In this document: piece after piece, positions 54,246-63,641 of the stretch
Numbering within the stretch: position 1 is the first letter of the stretch
Layout of the letters: every line of letters starts with the position of its first letter
Assembly: GCA_038277395.1 (NCBI GenBank)
Contig: CM076192.1
Span: 12,312,596 to 12,376,595 of the forward strand
Length of the DNA: 64,000 bases
Reading direction: 5' to 3'
From: Dryocosmus kuriphilus
Lineage: Eukaryota; Arthropoda; Insecta; Hymenoptera; Cynipidae
Program-made: the position numbers and the translations under genes
Notes under the pieces: model-generated
What the model was told of the DNA's origin: nothing
Seen by the model: only the letters and a program-made list of their open reading frames with translations
Database searches by the model: none

Positions 54246-55808
54246 GTTGGTCCCCGTGAGGGTGGACAATTAAATTTCCTAGTCGCCCACACTCACGGTA
54301 TCCATACGCCATTAAGTATAAGAAGTGCAATGGCCGAGATGGTTGTCCCTCCCATGTCAATCACAATCATCATCGCTAGTGCAGAGGTACCTGTGAGAGA
54401 TAAGGAGAGAGAGGCGTCAGGGGTATAGTAAACGTGGGCGGAAACACCGACTATCGGTGACACCTCCCGCATGCAGTTAAGCACGTCGAGTGTGAACCTC
54501 CTCGTTAATTATGCTCTCCGGATAATCGTAGAAGTCCGTGCGACCACTAAAAGTTAAATAACAAATTCAATTATTATTAAAAGTCAAAAAGCCATATAGG
54601 ACATTTTCCTATCTTTCCGTGAACTACCAAAATCTCGAAATTCAAAAATTAATGAATAACGTTAACATTATTAATAAAAGATAGTGCAATTTTTGACATT
54701 TATAAAAAGAATCGAAGCAATATGGAATAATTTGATCAATTGATTGAATCCAACTGGTATTCATAATAGAAAACCAGATGGATCCAACTAACGAATGAAT
54801 TATCTCTAATATAGGGATAAATCATAATTAAATATTAACTCCATGAATTCGATTTATTTGTTGATTAGAAATACTTAATAAATAAATTCCCGTTAGTTCA
54901 TGACAACACCCAAATTATTAATTAGTAAAAGTAAGCAATGAATTAAGAAATATACCACCTCTCATTGGTTCTGCTAGCCTAAGACTGACGAATCCAAACC
55001 TGATTAAAAACTTTAATTTAACAATAATTTATTTACAATACATAAAACTTTCCTCAGGGATAATCTCTAAAATCTTATCAGCTATATATCTATTAATTTT
55101 GAACAACACTCAGTAAGAACTAGAATCTCGATAATCAATAATAACCAAATGCATGGATCGATATTGAGACCACACTCGACTAATAGCTAGTAGATCTTCA
55201 GGCTTACCAGCACTTCACCAATCAATAACTTAGGTAACAGCACCTAACATTCATCCATAGGACAGTTATTGAATAAATATATAGGTATGTGTATATATAT
55301 GTGTATATATATATTTATTGCTCTACGCTAAGTACGGCTCATTTAATTATTGACGATCGTTAATAACTAATTTGATGCGAATACTCGTTACTGAGTCCTT
55401 TTTACATTAATCTTTGAATTATTACTAATAAATAACAAAATTGATTAATGGAATTATTGATTGGTGTCGATTGGTGATATTTCTATTTCAATAAGCTGAG
55501 CTGGGGTAACAATAAATTGACAATAGGAAGTAAATTCTTCCTAACTATTATTATAAACAAAATATGAACATTTAAATTTAAGAACTTACATTATTTCTTT
55601 GGTATGAGATTTTAATTCAGAAAACTAACTAAATACTTGAATTTAACTGCATAGCAACAGTGCACGTGCGCCTTCAAAATTTCTGAGTTGCAATAATTTC
55701 CAAATATCAGCAGTTAGTGGTCACGCGGACTGCATCCGGCCGGTGCAAAGGTCCCACGCTCGGGGTGCTAACTCAGCTGAAAACCCTACTTAAAATCATA
55801 AATACCTT

Positions 55809-55883
55809 AGACAACGAGGCAACTCATTGCCTTGTCTCGATAGCATTTACCGCCAGCAGCTTGCCCGAGCAAGTAGCCCGGTA
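55809..55883. ncRNA. two strong hairpins
   Basis: Hairpin 1: AGACAA (55809-55814), bulge cga, GGCAA/TTGCC, TTGTCT (55832-55837), loop ctca. Hairpin 2: TACCG/CGGTA (55848-55852, 55879-55883) around CTTGC/GCAAG with unequal interior loops ccagcag and tagcc. The architecture, two stems with an asymmetric interior, resembles the leader modules at 27.4 and 56.9 kb. Confidence 0.4.
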
Positions 55884-56257
55884 AGTTTGAGTACCTAGTA
55901 CCCTCGCTCCGTCGTAGTTTTTACTCGCGCTTCCCAGAGTCGCGGTTGTCACCTGAAAGTGCCCAGTGCAAAGTCAAGTGTGCAATGCCCCGGGGTTTTT
56001 TGTCGACGTAAAATCAAACAACAAAATCGCTACGTTAGTTTTAATCAGAACGGCCCAGGGGGTATTTCTACAATACCAAAAAGAACTAGAAACATCGGCA
56101 AAACAACTTAGAATATTGTGAATTCGGGTGACAACTCGCGGGTAGGAGAAGTGCGGGAAGTGATTACTGGACCGTGGGTGTAAGTGCACAAACGAGGAAG
56201 TCACTAGCGGCCAGCAAGGTTTGACGTAAGTTTGGCAATTCCGACTATGCAATCTTG

Positions 56258-56282
56258 TTCTCTCTCTCTCTCTCTCTCCCTC
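56258..56282. repeat. CT microsatellite
   Basis: A run of ct dinucleotides broken once by ccctc. Confidence 0.95.
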
Positions 56283-56337
56283 TCGTAGAAGCCAAGGTGT
56301 CAGTTTCGGTTCATATTATCAAAGCTTGAATTATCGT

Positions 56338-56677
56338 TGTTAAAACGTAGACTCGACGTTCGTGCCCACCACCCCCTTTTTAAGATGGTGCGTGGTAAAT
56401 GTTAAGGATTATGTAATTTTTCTTGATAAATAAAGTTCAGCTACTGTTATTCCTCTAAGGTGATTCCAGTGCTTGTTATTTAAATTAAGACCTTTTCGGA
56501 CAGAACCTAGACTCAACGTACAAGACTGACATGACGAGTTTGAACACTTCCCTAAAGGGAGGAGTAGTTACGATAGCGATTCCCACATAAAAATAAAATA
56601 AACGGTTAGGAGTCCCTCCTGACTGACTGTTTGGAAACCTCCGGCGAACAAATTAAAAACAGTAAACGTTCGTAACA
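56338..56677 (+). repeat. 5' LTR of gypsy element with env
   Basis: Candidate boundaries are TGTTA at 56338 and TAACA ending at 56677, 5-bp inverted ends. Inside, a ttttaag TATA-like site is near 56382 and gataaataaag is a poly(A) signal near 56425. The right edge is well supported by the primer-binding area that follows. The left edge is inferred only from the ends, as the 3' LTR is outside the window. Confidence 0.5.
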
Positions 56678-56683
56678 AACAGT

Positions 56684-56700
56684 TGGTGGCAGCGGTGGGA
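56684..56700 (+). promoter_or_regulatory. primer-binding site region
   Basis: TGGTGGCAGCGGTGGGA lies six bases after the LTR end, in the position and style of tRNA primer-binding sites of insect gypsy and related elements. The tRNA is not assigned. Confidence 0.55.
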
Positions 56701-56743
56701 TTATTATTTGAACTCATGTTTTCCTCGCCATGTAAGTTGTTTT

Positions 56744-57593
56744 GGATCCGTGAAAACTATCCTGGGATTTATTTATTTGAATAAATAGGTTTCTGGAACA
56801 GTTTCTCAGGTCCCTGAAATGCTAAGTTAATATACTTGGGATAATTAAATTGAGATGCAAGAGGATTAGTCCAGCCTTTGCGGCGAAGTCAATCCTCCCG
56901 AAGGTGGAGTCTTCCAGCCTTCTCGGCGAAGTCGACTTCACGCTCACAAATTAATTGTCTCAATTATTGTAACTTGAACGTGAAATTGTGACGGTATTGT
57001 ACTTAGAAGTGCGTTAATTTGAAATGCAAGAGGATTAGACCAGCCTTTGCGGCGAAGTCAATCCTCCCTAAGGTATAGTCTTCCAGCCTTCTTGGCGAAG
57101 TCGACTATACGTTTTCGGAATTAAAATACTTTTATTACAGTACCCCACAATGGTGAAGATTTAAGTTGGATCCGTGAAAACTATCCTGGGATTTATTTAT
57201 TTGAATAAATAGGTTCCTGGAACAGTTTTTCAGGTCCCTGAAATTCTAAGTTAATATACTTGGGATAATTAAATTGAGATGCAAGAGGATTAGTCCAGCC
57301 TTTGCGGCGAAGTCAATCCTCCCGAAGGTGGAGTCTTCCAGCCTTCTCGGCGAAGTCGACTTCACGCTCACAAATTAATTGTCTTAATTATTGTAACTTG
57401 AACGTGAAATTGTGACGGTATTGTACTTAGAAGTGCGTTAATTTGAAATGCAAGAGGATTAGACCAGCCTTTGCGGCGAAGTCAATCCTCCCTAAGGTAT
57501 AGTCTTCCAGCCTTCTTGGCGAAGTCGACTATATACGTTTTCGGAATTAAAATACTTTTATTACAGTACCCCACAATGGTGAAGATTTAAGTT
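56744..57593 (+). repeat. gypsy leader: tandem 424-bp repeat with eight hairpins
   Basis: Two near-identical copies (56744-57167 and 57168-57593). Each holds four hairpins made from the same core, CCAGCC, 5-base loop, GGCGAAGTC, framed by variable stems: GAGGATT/AATCCTC (56861-56897), GTGGAGTC/GACTTCAC (56904-56941), GAGGATT/AATCCTC again (57030-57066) and GTATAGTC/GACTATAC (57073-57110). The last pair differs at several positions from the second but stays complementary. The position between primer site and first ORF suggests a leader RNA function such as packaging, dimerisation or translation control, or a DNA-level insulator as known in the gypsy leader. Confidence 0.7.
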
Positions 57594-57638
57594 GCGAGTC
57601 GTGAACACTATCACTCTGATTATCTAAAAGAAATTCCA

Positions 57639-58253
57639 ATGCCAAAAGTGCCCCGAAAGAAGAAGCTTCCTTGCAGAGGAGGAAACCAGTTGCGTGCGAA
57701 ACAATCCACGGAACTTCAAGGAGCTGCAGAGCTCTTCCTCAAGGGAAAACTCCTTGTTCACGAGATTGAAAAGGTAACCTTACCATCTGGCCAAATTGTC
57801 GATCTACCCGTGAACATCCGCTTTGTAGATCCCCCAAAGGTGAAAGAAGCGCAAGTTTTCGCTGAGATCGAGAATGACGCTGAATTCGAAAGTTGCTTTA
57901 ACACTCTCTTGAACAGGATGCAACAGAAAGTAGATGCCTGGAAGCAAAAGCAACGTCAGTCTGAAGTAAAATCCCCTTTGGAGTACGAGACTATAACTCT
58001 CAGCTCAGACAATGACTCAGACGCAGAAACGATAATTCAGGCAAGTGATCTCGAAATCGTAGACGAAGTCATTCCAGAGCTTGCAATTGAGGCCCCAATC
58101 TTTGAAGAAATTTTGAACAAAAAAATCACTAAATGTAAAATCACCTCTGACCTCCTGATAAAAGAAGGAACTCCTACAAAAAAATGCAATCCCCCAAGCT
58201 TAATTGAATGTCCGAATTCCCCAAAGCCCGGTACTTCGAGGTCACAATACTGA
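57639..58253 (+). CDS. 204-codon ORF in gypsy leader, unknown function
   Basis: ATG at 57639, stop at 58251. It starts with a basic MPKVPRKKKLPCRGGN, then a helical segment (AAELFLKGKLLVHEIEK), a DLPVNIRFVDPPKV strand-like part, and an acidic Ser-rich second half with SDNDSDAET, ending in a Pro/Lys-rich tail. No zinc finger or capsid motif. It lies 45 bases after the hairpin array, on the same strand as gag. It may be an accessory protein of the element; its intact frame is notable. Confidence 0.55.
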   Translation: MPKVPRKKKLPCRGGNQLRAKQSTELQGAAELFLKGKLLVHEIEKVTLPSGQIVDLPVNIRFVDPPKVKEAQVFAEIENDAEFESCFNTLLNRMQQKVDAWKQKQRQSEVKSPLEYETITLSSDNDSDAETIIQASDLEIVDEVIPELAIEAPIFEEILNKKITKCKITSDLLIKEGTPTKKCNPPSLIECPNSPKPGTSRSQY

Positions 58254-59060
58254 AATTTCGCTGATACCATTCCCCTCAGGCCCGGGTACAAATTTATTTG
58301 TTTTGTTAACTAAAGTAATAGAGGGCTAAAACTGCAAGCCGAGGAGAGAGAGAGAGAGTGGAGTTGGATGCGCGTGGTCCAAGATTCGGTCCAATTGCTG
58401 ACCTGGTTGGTTGCGACATGATTTTCTCATAAGTCTCACGTAATCAGAACCAAGAGCTTGTTAAACGTGCATCCTACGATTCTTTACTATAAATGCGCAT
58501 ACGTTGTATATAACCATCTATGTATATTCATATATATGTACATAGCGAGATAAAAATGTCCATGTACGTATGTTAAGGGCGTTACAATATATAAGAACGT
58601 TCATTAAACTAGTTTATCTATCGAGGTCCGAAATCTACAGATGGCAGGACTAATTTGGTTGCATGCGTAAAAAATGCGGTCGTCATAGCGAAGCCTAGAC
58701 GACAAGAACAATCATCACAATCTCTGATGATAGTGGCCAACTATTCGAATTCTAGATATTAGAATAATAATTCCGGGGCGGTGAACCCAAATGTTGGCAT
58801 GTGGACCAACCCGCGAATGCATAATGTTCTTTTGATCATGAAAGTAGGAACCCCATAAATTATTATTAGTGCAAGTTTCGCTAAGCACTTTGCTTTATTC
58901 TTTTTTTTTTATCTTAAATAAATAAATATAAAAAAAAAAAAAAAGGAGAACGGTAATTACATTCTTCGCGATATGCCATATGGATACCGAACCCCTATTT
59001 GCAAGCATGGATTCGGAAGGATTATAATAGTTGTGTAATGATAATGCTTGATAAATTAAA
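58254..59060. other. non-coding stretch in gypsy leader
   Basis: Contains an A15 run (58929-58943) and the motif acggtaattacattcttcgc followed by gatATG at 58950-58975, which recurs before the gag ATG. An ORF of about 20 codons from 58973 has no features. Confidence 0.5.
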
Positions 59061-59396
59061 ATGCCCCCGTTTTGCCATGAACCCGTGCAACCTCAGCGAC
59101 CAACCGGATTAACCCTATATTCTCAATCTTTCCGAAGGGGTAATATCCGTCTAACTCTGCAAAGCGAAACCTCATTAACATTCATCCCAGAAGGCGAGTT
59201 ATTAATAGGATTTACGAGACACTCACCCATTGTATACGAATTTGGGTCCCTGACTATTGAATCGGTGGGAACTGTTGAGTTATATTTGGAAAATGAGATC
59301 ATCACATGTGAGATCATTTCTGTCAATACTCCCATTGAACATCCAGTTGTAGAAGGAATTTTAGGAATGGCGGCTATTGAGCTTCTAGGAATATGA
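59061..59396 (+). CDS. 111-codon ORF, retropepsin-like second half
   Basis: ATG at 59061. The C-terminal half reads EFGSLTIESVGTVELYLENE, then ITCEIISV, then VEGILGMAAIELLGI. This resembles the distal strands and the I[LI]G turn of retroviral-type proteases or related clan AA folds, without the Asp-Ser/Thr-Gly triad. It lies upstream of gag, where a protease is not expected. A similar ORF is at 28193-28492. Confidence 0.5.
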   Translation: MPPFCHEPVQPQRPTGLTLYSQSFRRGNIRLTLQSETSLTFIPEGELLIGFTRHSPIVYEFGSLTIESVGTVELYLENEIITCEIISVNTPIEHPVVEGILGMAAIELLGI

Positions 59397-59604
59397 GTTT
59401 CGCGTAGAGAGAATACGTAGCTCTTTCTAAGAATATGATAAAATTGCGGTGAATTCACTGGTTGGTATATTAACCGACCCTCCAATATATTGTTCATTTG
59501 AGCAAGAAAATAGGACTCTTATCAATTGTTACTAGCACATGCTTCTCTGAGCAATTTCCGTTATATTGAAGGTGAATTAGGACGGTAATTATATTCCTCG
59601 CGAT

Positions 59605-60794
59605 ATGAATCATGGATCCACAAATGTGAACAAAAGCCACGCGGAGCAGCAACAATCAAACCAAACTCAATCCAGTATGATGGACATGAGTGCCGCGATG
59701 GCCACTGCGTTGGAGGGTATGACCCTCCAACAAAGTACCTATCACATCCCTACGTTCGATGGGAAAACTCCACCGCTTAAAGAATTCTTACAGGATGTCG
59801 ATAATGGGTCCGTATACGTCACTACGGCCACAGAACCAGCTTTTGTAAAAATCGTGTTAAGCAAACTGAAAGGCATCGCTCGCGAAAGTGTACGCGATAA
59901 GCAGTTTCCTGACCATTAAGGAACTAATTTCCCACCTCAAAAAGCGCTTCGCCCCCACTAAGAAGTACCAATGGTATTTCGAAGCCATCGTTAACCTCCG
60001 AATGAGACGTGAGGAGAGCGTTAGCGATTACTACGATCGAACGATGGGACTTCTCAGTGGAGCAAAGCACTCTCTGGAAGAAAAGTACACCGACCCGAGC
60101 GATAACACTACCATGATGATGAAGCCCGTCACCGATTGTGCTCGTGACGCGTACATTAGGGGACTACCCAGTGATATGGCAACATTCGTAGACACAAGAA
60201 ATCCTAAGGACCTACTGGAAGCATATGAGCATGCACTTCATGTAGAAGAGCGTCAAAAATATGTAGAAAAGGTAAGGGCGCTATCACCCTCGACATATCA
60301 TGTGTCCCGGGAGGACAGAACCCCTGATAGAGTAAGATCGCCAAGCCCATACACAAAACAACTGGAAGACGGGTGTAAGTTTAGACGTCCAGACAAAACA
60401 ATGGATGAGATGAATGCACCATCCCCTAATCTCCATCCACTACCCTCCACACGCTTACACACCATTTCCCAATCCGCACTCCATATACCCCACTCCTTAT
60501 GGCGCACAGTATCCTTATCCCCCTGTATTCCCCTTTAACTATGGCTATCCATATCCCATGCAATATCCACCTCCTTCACCAGGTCCCACCCACAGCCCAT
60601 CATGGCCTCTATCTACGCAACCTGGTGGATCAAGGCGGGTTTCACCTAAGCCTTCATCTTTAAACTATCATCGGGCTCGTCAGTTGGATGCCACGACGAG
60701 TCCCAGTCTCAAAGAGCGTCCCAAGACAGTCCAGTTCCTAGAACACCACAACGAATCTTCAGAGCCGGATACCAAAAAGAAGACTCCCCCGTAG
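59605..60794 (+). pseudogene. gypsy gag, two frameshifts
   Basis: ATG at 59605 (MNHGSTNVNKSHAEQQQ). The capsid begins YHIPTFDGKTPPLKEFL, and a shift near 59905 moves to the frame with KELISHLKKRFAPTKKYQWY and ESVSDYYDRTMGLLSGAKHS, a Ty3/gypsy (Arc-like) capsid. A second shift near 60415 leads to a Tyr/Pro-rich tail (PYGAQYPYPPVFPFNYGYPY) and TAG at 60792. No zinc knuckle is seen. The tail frame is +1 relative to protease, which overlaps it, consistent with a -1 gag-pol frameshift. Confidence 0.8.
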
Positions 60795-61591
60795 TTAAAA
60801 TAACCGCCCCTGAGTTTCGAGGAGGAGGAACCCTACTTCTGGTGGATCCGGGAGCGGACGTCAACCTGATTAAGCTCAAGGCTCTGCAAGATAATCTTGT
60901 TGTAGAGAATGATACCATTCAAATCTCTGGAATAACTTCTGAATTGGTGGACACTTATGGAACCATATGGGCCCACTTACCAAATCGAAGAGTAGAATTC
61001 CACGTGGTATCAAACGACTTTCCAATTTCAGCGGATGGGATAATCGGCAGGACTTACCTGAGGGATGAACAAGCGCAGTTGTCGTTTAGGCACAATTCCC
61101 TCGTGCTTATCTCCGAACCTATTACACCCATACCCTTCGTTGATCACGAATCACAACAATCACGCGGAATCCTTAAATCAGACATCAAACCCTTTTCTCG
61201 CATACTGAAAATAAAGGCTCGAGCGAAGCAACCTGTAGCCATTAAGGTAAACGATCTAAAAGTGTCTGAAGGATATCTTCCCCTAATCGAGGCCCCAATT
61301 GGAGTATACCTCGGCGAGGGAATTGTAAAAAATCACAACGGCGTATGTTACTCATACGCATACAATACCACAGACACCGACGTTGAACTGAACCTACAAC
61401 CCCAAGAACTCATCCCTTTCGACTATTGTGAATTCCCGGGCACGAATACAGAGGAGTCTGATTCTGACCATTGCACACATGTCGGGAGCGATGGGGAGGC
61501 GCAGAATCGAACCACGCGAGTGATTAAGATTCTCCATATCAATCACCTAAACGAACCCTCCAAGAGCAACTTCGACAACGGGAACCCATAG
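60791..61591 (+). CDS. gypsy protease domain and linker
   Basis: The frame enters from the gag overlap: VVKITAPEFRGGGTLLL, then VDPGADVNLIK. The active-site loop has Asp-Pro-Gly where retropepsins have Asp-Ser/Thr-Gly, an unusual or inactivating change. SADGIIGRTYLRD is the distal I[LI]G motif. After about residue 100 a linker runs to TAG at 61589-61591. In complete gypsy elements reverse transcriptase would follow, but it does not here. Confidence 0.75.
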   Translation, partial: VVKITAPEFRGGGTLLLVDPGADVNLIKLKALQDNLVVENDTIQISGITSELVDTYGTIWAHLPNRRVEFHVVSNDFPISADGIIGRTYLRDEQAQLSFRHNSLVLISEPITPIPFVDHESQQSRGILKSDIKPFSRILKIKARAKQPVAIKVNDLKVSEGYLPLIEAPIGVYLGEGIVKNHNGVCYSYAYNTTDTDVELNLQPQELIPFDYCEFPGTNTEESDSDHCTHVGSDGEAQNRTTRVIKILHINHLNEPSKSNFDNGNP

Positions 61592-61596
61592 ATCCA

Positions 61597-62240
61597 GTGG
61601 ATCCAACAGATGAAGCGATGGAAACACGAGATGAACTAACATCATATGTAGACACGAAGAGTAAGCGACGGAGTGTGGTGCGCTTCAAAGATACTCCTGA
61701 AGTAATGGAATCCCCTATTATCGGGCAACAACCGCCACGACGCTCACTGTATCAAACTCCTATTTCAGCACCCATCCCTTATGCTCGCTCAACCCCCGAG
61801 TCATTAGGACAACAAACAGACTCACAGAATAAACATCCTAGGGATGATCCAACTGTGGATAGTAAAGAAGAACAAGATTTCAATACTACCCCCATAAATT
61901 CACGACCATTCACCCTTCGAACGCCGATTAAGGTAAACATACCTTACATCGACCCACCTACTCCCTCCTCGGAAGAGGATACGGTTACCCAATCAAAGCC
62001 ATCTGTGGAAGAAAAAGGGAGTCTAATCCCACCCAGTATTCTTCACGAGTGGTCAGAACCTTTAACATATCATCGGGACAACTACGCTCATTTTATCTCT
62101 GAGGAGAGCGTTAGCGATTACTACGATCGAACGATGGGACTTCTCAGTGGAGCAAAGCACTCTCTGGAAGAAAAGTACACCGACACGAGCGATAACACTA
62201 CCATGATGATGAAGCCCGTCACCGATTGTGCTCGTGATTG
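61597..62240 (+). pseudogene. pol linker joined to a copied gag segment
   Basis: About 165 codons of Pro/Ser/Thr-rich linker (SVVRFKDTPEVMESPIIGQQ; LRTPIKVNIPYIDPPTPSSE) lead to HRDNYAHFIS. At 62101 the sequence becomes a 137-bp near-perfect copy of gag 60011-60147 (one base differs), ending at 62237, after which integrase-side sequence starts in another frame. The reverse transcriptase and RNase H are missing. Confidence 0.75.
62101..62237 (+). repeat. 137-bp duplicated gag patch
   Basis: 136 of 137 bases match 60011-60147. It encodes ESVSDYYDRTMGLLSGAKHS and following residues. It sits exactly where reverse transcriptase/RNase H should be. Confidence 0.95.
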
Positions 62241-63548
62241 ATCACCCCGTCTGGAAAATACAAGGTATATTCCATTGTCGTTAAGAAAAATCACTTTGAC
62301 GATATCGAGTGGGAGGAAGTAAAAAAGGGGCTACATAATCTGAAGATTGCATTAGAACGAGACCGACACGGAACATGTCGTATGGCCAGCTCCAGTGACC
62401 TGTTAGGTGCCTTGACACAAAACCAGCTAGCGGAGCTGCTATCCGACATATTCCGGGGTGGTCCCCCTACCATTACGCTATGCCATGGTAAATTGGAGGT
62501 ACCACCAGAAGAAACTCGCCGACAAATAATAGCTGAAAATCATGATAGCCTCCTGGGAGGACACAAAGGCGTGACAAAAACGTACAGACGCATACGGGAA
62601 AGGTACACATGGCCAGGATTACGAACAGATGTTACTAACTATATTCGAGATTGTCAAAGTTGCCTTCAAAATAAGCTAGTTCGGGCACGTACACGCGAGC
62701 CCATGGTTATTACCGATACCCCTATAGGAGTATTCGACCGAGTCTCCCTCGACACTGTTGGTAAGTTAGCCACTACCCCACACGGTAACAAACACATCCT
62801 CACTATGCAGGATAACTTTTCTAAATTATGCATCGCAGTACCGATCCCTAACTTAAAAACTACCACTATCGCTCACGCCGTCGCACAACACCTCTTCGCT
62901 CAATACGGAGCTCCCCGCTGTATCTTCACGGACAGAGGAGGAGGGAGCTTCATTAGTAGCCTCATGCGAAAGTTGGAAAAGATATTGGGGGTTAAGCAAT
63001 TAACCACCTCAGGATATCGGCCCCAAACCAACGGCTCACTTGAACGAAGCCATGTGGTCCTAACAGACTACATAAAACATTATGCTACAAGTTATGACGA
63101 TTGGGACCGGTTATTACCATTCGCGATGTTCGCGTATAATACCTCTGTCCATGAATCCACAAACTTCACTCCCTTCGAATTACTCTACGGACACGTTGCA
63201 CGTCTACCAAGCTCGTTTCCATCCGCGGATAAACTTGAAACATACGGGTCCTATCTTCGTGATCTAATAACAAGGCTGAATGAAATTCAAAAGATCGCGG
63301 CGCGAAATATGATTCAAGCAAAGGAGCGCTCAAAATTACGGTATGACGAAAAATCGCGACCCTTGAACGCTGCCATCGGAGATAGGGTGATTGTTTTTAA
63401 AGATGTGCGCAATAATAAATTTGACAAGAGAGCTACTGGAACTTCTACTATCGTGGGCTTTACCGAGAATAATAACGTAATTCTCGAAGCCGACGATGGT
63501 ACAAGATTCACAAAACATGCAGACAAGCTCTTGGTTACTCACTGTTAG
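62238..63548 (+). CDS. gypsy integrase
   Basis: The frame opens at 62238 just after the gag patch with ITPSGKYKVYSIVVKKNHFD, a connection region that normally follows RNase H. The HHCC zinc finger is in ENHDSLLGGHKGVTKTYRRI through CQSCLQNKL. The catalytic core has VSLDTVG (Asp), CIFTDRGGGSFISS (second Asp, with GGG where GTN is common) and RPQTNGSLERSH (Glu). The C-terminal DNA-binding part ends HADKLLVTHC, TAG at 63546. No stop inside 436 codons. Confidence 0.9.
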   Translation: MITPSGKYKVYSIVVKKNHFDDIEWEEVKKGLHNLKIALERDRHGTCRMASSSDLLGALTQNQLAELLSDIFRGGPPTITLCHGKLEVPPEETRRQIIAENHDSLLGGHKGVTKTYRRIRERYTWPGLRTDVTNYIRDCQSCLQNKLVRARTREPMVITDTPIGVFDRVSLDTVGKLATTPHGNKHILTMQDNFSKLCIAVPIPNLKTTTIAHAVAQHLFAQYGAPRCIFTDRGGGSFISSLMRKLEKILGVKQLTTSGYRPQTNGSLERSHVVLTDYIKHYATSYDDWDRLLPFAMFAYNTSVHESTNFTPFELLYGHVARLPSSFPSADKLETYGSYLRDLITRLNEIQKIAARNMIQAKERSKLRYDEKSRPLNAAIGDRVIVFKDVRNNKFDKRATGTSTIVGFTENNNVILEADDGTRFTKHADKLLVTHC

Positions 63549-63641
63549 CACGTATATGCTCTAATAAGGAACTGTAACTCGCAATCGACTAATAATCGAA
63601 CTACCTTATTATACAGATTTTCTCCTTATAACAACTGTGGA

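Larger units (their letters stand above)
54246..56337. other. unassigned region between two gypsy elements
   Basis: No confident gene. A 63-codon minus ORF (54484-54293) contains hydrophobic stretches (TSALAMMIVIDMGG, ISAIALLILNG) and could be a scrap of a membrane protein. 54550-55650 is AT-rich and empty. 55680-56250 is GC-richer with hairpins but no ORF. A (CT)n run lies at 56258-56282. Confidence 0.5.
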
